Assembly: GCA_016192645.1 (NCBI GenBank)
Contig: JACPTT010000004.1
Location: 1 to 18,774, forward strand
Reading direction: 5' to 3'
DNA: 18,774 nt
DNA from: Candidatus Levyibacteriota bacterium
GTDB lineage: Bacteria; Patescibacteriota; Microgenomatia; Levybacterales; UBA12049
The notes beneath the pieces were generated by a model. It was not told where the DNA came from, searched no databases, and saw only the letters and a list, made by a program, of their open reading frames with translations. A program made the translations under genes and the position numbers. The first letter of the stretch is position 1. Each line of letters starts with the position of its first letter. Positions 14,844 through 18,774 of this stretch are shown in pieces.

Positions 14844-16164
14844 GATCAACTCTTTTTATATCTGCTCCTAAATGTCTTAGTCTTTTATCGAAATTTTCAT
14901 AGCCTCGGTCTAAATGCTCTACTCCAAAAATAATGCTTTGCCCTCTTGCGGCTAGAGCCGCCAAAACAAGAGTCGCTCCTGCCCGAAGATCGGAAATTGT
15001 AAGGACGCCGTTATGAAGAGGTGTTGAACCATAAATTTTTGCGCCATGAAAATATTTTCCTGTGTCATCCTCAAGGTTAAAGTTATAAACTTCTTTAGGA
15101 TTTTTTATTTGAGGGTTAAAGAACGTAATCTTTGCCCCCATTTTCTTAAGCTCTGAAACATAGCCAAACCTGTTTTCATATACCGTTTCATGAATAGTTG
15201 ATGTCCCATTTGCCTTTGCCATCAAAACCGCCCAGGGACCCTGCCAATCTGTCATAAAACCAGGATAGGCCGAAGTAACAATATCAGTTTTTGTAAGATT
15301 TCCGATATAGTAAAATCGAAGTCCTCCGTTTTTTTCTTCAAACCCTGCGCCGGCGGCTTTTAGCTTTGCCAAAAAAGTCCTCAAATTTTGCGTTTTTATA
15401 TCTTTTATAAAGATGTCTCCTTCGGTTATTATTGCCGCAATTGCAAAAGTAACGATTTCATTTCTATCAGGGCTTATGGAAAACTCGACACCACAGAGAT
15501 TTTCTACGCCATTTATCACGATTGTCCGCGGCCCAACGCGTTTAATTTTTGCGCCCATTAAGTTAAGAAGGCTAATCAGCTCATCAACCTCCGGCTCTTG
15601 GGCGGCATTTTCCAAAATAGTTCTGCCTTTGGCTAAAACCCCAGCAAGAATTAAGGTCTCAGTACCCGTATGGCTGTTTTTTTCAAATCGATATTTTGTT
15701 CCTTCTAGTTGTTTCGTGCTTGCATGAAAATAACCATCGCTGTTGTTATAAACAATATCAACTCCCATTTCTCTAAGACCTTTAATAATTCTATCAATAG
15801 GACGCGCGCCAATGCGGCAGCCGCCTGGATTTGGAATGATTGCCCCCCCGGTTCGGGCCAAAAGCGGGGCTAAAAACATAGAGGAAGTCCGTATCTCTGC
15901 GGCTTTATCTAAAGAGATTTTGTCTTTTTTAAATCTTTTAAGTTGAACTGTTGCTGTATGATCTTTTATCGATACTTCTCCCCCCAGCTCTTTAATAATA
16001 TCTACCATAACAAAAAAGTCAGAAATTAGAGGAATGTTATGAATAATTAATTTTTCCTCTGTCAAACAGGCGGCAACAAGCGCCTTAAGAGCTACATTTT
16101 TAGCTCCTGACACCGAAACAGCACCTGTTAACTTTTTTCCGCCGTTTATAATAAACTTCTCCAT
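14836..16164 (-). CDS. murA: UDP-N-acetylglucosamine 1-carboxyvinyltransferase
   Basis: MurA transfers enolpyruvate from PEP to UDP-GlcNAc, the committed step of peptidoglycan synthesis. The 442 residues show both EPSP-synthase-type halves. SGAKNVALKAL holds the conserved Lys22-Asn pair, RTSSMFLAPLLAR follows, and PGGCRIGARPID has the catalytic cysteine at 116, the residue attacked by fosfomycin. Having Cys, not the Asp of some actinobacteria and chlamydiae, suggests the enzyme is of the fosfomycin-sensitive type. Further on are YPGFMTDWQGPW, ENRFGYVSELKKMGA, SDLRAGATLVLAALAA and HLDRGYENFDKRLRHLGA, all typical. The ATG at 16164 lies 19 bases inside the end of murC and lacks a Shine-Dalgarno, so coupling to murC is likely. 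UDP-GlcNAc is supplied by the next genes in the block. Confidence 0.97.
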   Translation of the reverse strand: MEKFIINGGKKLTGAVSVSGAKNVALKALVAACLTEEKLIIHNIPLISDFFVMVDIIKELGGEVSIKDHTATVQLKRFKKDKISLDKAAEIRTSSMFLAPLLARTGGAIIPNPGGCRIGARPIDRIIKGLREMGVDIVYNNSDGYFHASTKQLEGTKYRFEKNSHTGTETLILAGVLAKGRTILENAAQEPEVDELISLLNLMGAKIKRVGPRTIVINGVENLCGVEFSISPDRNEIVTFAIAAIITEGDIFIKDIKTQNLRTFLAKLKAAGAGFEEKNGGLRFYYIGNLTKTDIVTSAYPGFMTDWQGPWAVLMAKANGTSTIHETVYENRFGYVSELKKMGAKITFFNPQIKNPKEVYNFNLEDDTGKYFHGAKIYGSTPLHNGVLTISDLRAGATLVLAALAARGQSIIFGVEHLDRGYENFDKRLRHLGADIKRVDHE

Positions 16165-17576
16165 AATAAACTAGACGCTATCTTATAAACATCTCCCGCT
16201 CCCATTGTTACCAGAAGAGTATCTTCTTTATATTGTTTTTGATTGATATATTCTACCACATCCAAAAGTCGAGGCAAAAATAAAACCTCTTTATGAAATC
16301 TCTCTATTGACAAGGCCATCTTTTCTGATGAAACAGACTGATCCGGCTTTTCCCGAAGAGACGGATAAATATCGGTAAGAATTAGTGTGTCGCATAACCC
16401 AAACGAGCGGACAAACTCTTCAAAAAGCGCTTTTGTGCGTGAATAGGTATGGGGCTGAAAAATACAAACAATTTTTTTCTTGGGAAAGCTTTGGCGAAAG
16501 GCAAGAAGCGTTTTTTGTATTTCGGTTGGATGGTGTGCATAATCATCAAAAATAAGGCCTCCCGATTGAAGCTTCCCAATATATTCAAATCGCCGTTTAC
16601 TACCGCTAAAAGCAATAAGCGCTTTTTTTATTTTCGCAATATCCAAACCACACTCCAAAGCCGCAACGATTGAAGCTAAGGCATTTAAACCGTTATGTTC
16701 TCCCGGCACATTAAGAACAAATTCCCCTAAAGAAGTACCATCTTTGGTAGCTACCCAAAAAAAAGTTTTAAGATCCGAAATGCTTACTTTTTTTAGAATA
16801 AAATCATTTTGCGGCGAGTATCCAAAAGTAATTACCCGGCCTTGATATTCCTTTAGAAGTTTTTTTACTTGAGGATCATCCTTGCTGGCAATCAAGACTC
16901 CATCGTTTGGTAATTGATTGGCAAATTTAAGATACGCATCTTGCATGCTGTCTATCGACTCGTAAACATCCGGATGATCAAATTCAATATTAGTAATTAC
17001 CAAAATCTTTGGGTGCTGCCATAAAAATTTCACTGTTTTATCGTACTTTGGCTCGGTCATATACTCATCTGCTTCGGCGACAAAATATTTACCTCTGCCA
17101 AAATGCCCTGCTGAACCAAGCGAAGCAACCATGCCGGTACCAACCACATAGGATGGGTCAAGACCGCCTTCTCTAAGAATTGTGGCAATTATTGCCGTTG
17201 TTGTTGTCTTTCCATGAGATCCGGCGACCGAAATGCCTTCGAATTTTTTTCCAAACAAATCTCCTTTCATAAATACCCCAACCGCCTGTCCTTGAGTCAT
17301 AATCTGAATTCCTTGCTCGCGCGCTGACTTTACCTCCTCATTATCGAAGCCCCCGTGTGCGCCGGTTGTAATAACCAAATCAACAGATTTTATATGTTCT
17401 TTTGAGAATCCAATAAGGGGATTTATCCCGGCTTTTCGAAGCGCTTCATCAGTAATAAACTCTTCTTCTATATCACAGCCGGAAACGGTAAACCCTGCTT
17501 CCTTTGCAATAATTGCCAAAGGCGTCATCCCTACCCCTTTAATACCGACAAAATGAATATGCTTATTTTTTGTCAT
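16146..17576 (-). CDS. murC: UDP-N-acetylmuramate--L-alanine ligase (MurC)
   Basis: MurC adds L-Ala to UDP-MurNAc with ATP. The 476-residue protein opens with HIHFVGIKGVGMTPLA, the N-terminal Rossmann UDP-binding loop of the MurC/Mpl group. Next come the ATP loop SVAGSHGKTTTTAI (about 116-129), EADEY, VITNIEFDHPDVY and, in the C-terminal domain, DDYAHHPTEIQKTL and FQPHTYSRTKAL. The ATG at 17576 is chosen because the family motif begins six residues later; a TTG 22 codons upstream lies inside the palindromic gap. The NIEFDHPD stretch is somewhat like Mpl (the murein-tripeptide recycling ligase), so Mpl is an alternative, but the location beside murE and murA favours MurC. No ribosome binding site is evident. 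Confidence 0.93.
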   Translation of the reverse strand: MTKNKHIHFVGIKGVGMTPLAIIAKEAGFTVSGCDIEEEFITDEALRKAGINPLIGFSKEHIKSVDLVITTGAHGGFDNEEVKSAREQGIQIMTQGQAVGVFMKGDLFGKKFEGISVAGSHGKTTTTAIIATILREGGLDPSYVVGTGMVASLGSAGHFGRGKYFVAEADEYMTEPKYDKTVKFLWQHPKILVITNIEFDHPDVYESIDSMQDAYLKFANQLPNDGVLIASKDDPQVKKLLKEYQGRVITFGYSPQNDFILKKVSISDLKTFFWVATKDGTSLGEFVLNVPGEHNGLNALASIVAALECGLDIAKIKKALIAFSGSKRRFEYIGKLQSGGLIFDDYAHHPTEIQKTLLAFRQSFPKKKIVCIFQPHTYSRTKALFEEFVRSFGLCDTLILTDIYPSLREKPDQSVSSEKMALSIERFHKEVLFLPRLLDVVEYINQKQYKEDTLLVTMGAGDVYKIASSLLWRSLL

Positions 17577-17583
17577 AATAATG

Positions 17584-17730
17584 TAACGCGCGGGGAGGCA
17601 CAAAATTTTTACCTGTCGCGAACCGCCACGAAAGCCTTTCAAGGTCTTACTATGATCCTAATAACCGAACGACTCAAAGATCTTTCTAACAACCGGCGAC
17701 AAGAAAATTTTCGTGCCGACCTAAGCGTTA
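17584..17730. repeat. Large imperfect palindrome filling the murE-murC gap
   Basis: The two halves match as inverted repeats in several ordered blocks: TAACGC (17584-17589 with 17725-17730), GGCAC then AAAATTTT then TGTCGC (17597-17619 with 17696-17717), and GAAAG/CTTT blocks nearer the centre at about 17657. Only short mismatched stretches separate the blocks. Smaller palindromes sit inside each half, such as GAAAGCCTTTC (17630-17640). The outer edge runs into the last codons of murE. The 17577-17720 gap shows no convincing promoter or terminator otherwise. Either DNA strand, or the read-through RNA, could fold into one long hairpin. Confidence 0.6.
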
Positions 17731-18774
17731 TTCGCCTTTAATGCCGCCTTAACAGCCTCGTGCTCGCTCCACGGCTCCTCACCATGACCATAGTTTATTG
17801 ATTGCTCGTGTCCTTTTCCCGTCAAAAGAACCAAATCGCCTTTTTTTGCCATTGAGATCGCCTTCTTGATCGCCTCCTGCCGATCTGGAATTTTGAACAG
17901 GGTATTATTTTTTATTCTTAATTCATGATTCTTTATTCCCGATTTAATTTCTCTTATAATCTTTTCTACTGATTCCGATCTTGGATCTTCGGCAGTTAGA
18001 ATAATAATATCTGCGTATTTTGACGATGCTTGTCCCATCTTTGGTCTCTTTTGCCTATCTCTTTCTCCCGCACTTCCAAAAACATGAATTATTTTGCCTT
18101 TTACTTGCGATCTTGTTGAACTTAAAAGCTGTTCTAAAGCATTAGGCGTATGGGCAAAATCAATCATGACCATGAAATCATCCTCGTGAACTATCTCTCC
18201 TCTTCCTGTTGGTGCCTCAAAACTTGCTATCGCACTTCGAATCGCCTGATCTGTTAATCCAAGCTCTTTGCAAACAGAAATTGCGGCAAGAACATTATAT
18301 TTATTAAACTCGCCAATCAGGTTTGTTTTGAAAGAAGACTTCTGAGGAGTAATATCAGCAGATTTCCTTAGCCCGTAGGTTATCCATTTTTTATTTTTTA
18401 TATGTCTTTTTGATATTTTATTTTTTATTTTTTCTATTACCGAGTAAGACTTCTCGTCTCTATTCACTACCGCCACCTTTGCCATCTGAAGAAGCTTAAG
18501 CTTAGTCCTGGCATATTCCTCATAAGTTTTATGATAGTCGAGATGCTCGGAAGTAATATTTGTGAGAACTCCTATATCAAATTCAATCCCAAACACCCTG
18601 TTTTGATCCAGAGCATGAGAAGTTACCTCAAGAACAATATAGCGAGGGATGATGCTGCCAGCGGGTGACGCGACTTGAGAACTAGAACGAGGGGTGACAC
18701 GACTAGGGCTCCCATGAGCGCGCAGTTCGTTCGGCTCCAGCTTGCTGGAGAGACTAGAACGAGCACTCATGGGA
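17721..18774 (-). CDS. murE: Mur ligase MurE, UDP-MurNAc-tripeptide synthetase (5' end outside window)
   Basis: MurE adds the third stem-peptide residue (meso-DAP or Lys). Visible family parts are VLEVTSHALDQNRVFGIEFD, LTNITSEHLDYHKTYEEYARTK (its last Lys is the likely carbamylated one), the EFNKYNVLAAIS segment, TGRGEIV, IDFAHTPNALEQLL, FGSAGERDRQKRPKMG, AEDPRSE and GKGHEQ. The ATP loop and UDP-binding domain lie beyond the window. AEDPRSE matches the DNPR position where Arg contacts meso-DAP, so DAP is favoured, with Asp in place of Asn. About 43 residues just before RYIVLEVTSHAL are Ser/Arg/Pro-rich and encoded by palindromic, repeated DNA. Two Lys/Asn-rich expansions (IEKIKNKISKRHIKNKK and IKNHELRIKNN) also look added. 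The ATG at 18770 is inside the repeat and is probably not the start; the frame stays open to the edge. Confidence 0.9.
   Translation of the reverse strand, partial: PMSARSSLSSKLEPNELRAHGSPSRVTPRSSSQVASPAGSIIPRYIVLEVTSHALDQNRVFGIEFDIGVLTNITSEHLDYHKTYEEYARTKLKLLQMAKVAVVNRDEKSYSVIEKIKNKISKRHIKNKKWITYGLRKSADITPQKSSFKTNLIGEFNKYNVLAAISVCKELGLTDQAIRSAIASFEAPTGRGEIVHEDDFMVMIDFAHTPNALEQLLSSTRSQVKGKIIHVFGSAGERDRQKRPKMGQASSKYADIIILTAEDPRSESVEKIIREIKSGIKNHELRIKNNTLFKIPDRQEAIKKAISMAKKGDLVLLTGKGHEQSINYGHGEEPWSEHEAVKAALKANNA
18663..18774. repeat. Palindromic and direct-repeat DNA translated within murE
   Basis: Bases 18710-18774 form an imperfect palindrome. The outer arms TCCCATGAG and CTCATGGGA match perfectly over 9 bases, and the centre CTCCAGC-TT-GCTGGAG (18735-18750) is perfect. 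Beside it a 13-base motif GGGTGACxCGACT occurs at 18663-18675 and 18692-18704, and ACTAGAACGAG occurs at 18681-18691 and 18753-18763. The whole stretch is open in the murE frame. The element may continue past the window end. Confidence 0.7.

Noticed and set aside
17577..17642. 22-residue N-terminal extension of MurC from a TTG
   Set aside because: The Rossmann motif begins right after the ATG at 17576, and the extension is encoded by the palindromic gap.
17649..17741. Possible 29-residue plus-strand peptide (MILITERLKDL...) in the murE-murC gap
   Set aside because: It lies in one arm of the quasi-palindrome, has no ribosome binding site, and overlaps the end of murE on the other strand. Coding cannot be supported.
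1..18774. tRNA, rRNA, CRISPR array, transposase, integrase or restriction/defence genes
   Set aside because: I looked on both strands and saw none. All supported genes are envelope-related or hypothetical.
1..18774. TGA recoded as glycine, as in some CPR groups
   Set aside because: TGA ends several genes at exactly the expected place in ATGA/GTGA overlaps, and no gene needs read-through.

Overview
The window looks like a piece of a Patescibacteria (CPR) chromosome, most likely a Microgenomates/OP11-type lineage. The reasons are AT-rich compact genes that overlap by 1 to 38 bases, all 14 genes on the minus strand, a membrane-anchored MurF-like ligase, a GlmU split into two genes, and an extracytoplasmic multidomain protease with a dockerin-like tail. 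Several genes end in TGA at ATGA or GTGA overlaps, so the standard stop code is used; this argues against the CPR groups that recode TGA. The taxon is an inference from style, since there is no rRNA gene here.

Reading in the direction of transcription (from high to low coordinates): a 5'-truncated murE (17721-18774); a 144-base gap filled by a large imperfect palindrome; then a tightly packed block of murC, murA, a GlmU-type uridylyltransferase, a GlmU-type left-handed beta-helix acetyltransferase, a small HAD protein, glmS, an alpha/beta hydrolase, a membrane-anchored MurF-like ligase, a DegT/DnrJ/EryC1-type PLP aminotransferase and a FemAB-type aminoacyltransferase (6469-17576). Nine bases later comes a 1532-residue subtilase with beta-propeller-like repeats, a dockerin-like module and a cysteine-rich module (1861-6459), coupled through TAATG to an 81-residue membrane-anchored cysteine-containing protein. 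After a 172-base gap with a GC-rich hairpin comes a 434-residue protein of unknown function carrying an internal SRRLFLK (Tat-like) motif. The window ends with the first 20 codons of a membrane protein that may be MraY.

Together the core block covers amino-sugar supply (GlmS, split GlmU), entry into peptidoglycan (MurA, MurC, MurE, MurF-like) and probable cross-bridge or envelope decoration (FemAB, DegT enzyme). MurB, MurD, MurG, GlmM and Ddl are not in this window.

The most unusual signal is a set of palindromic or low-complexity DNA pieces lying inside or against these core genes: in-frame inside murE, inside the glutaminase half of glmS, across the degT/femAB overlap where both reading frames translate it, and as a roughly 147-base quasi-palindrome between murE and murC. 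This resembles in concept the protein-tolerated palindromic elements of Rickettsia, but I do not recognise the elements. Two genes also show a perfect TATAAT 6 to 8 bases before the start codon, which predicts leaderless transcripts.
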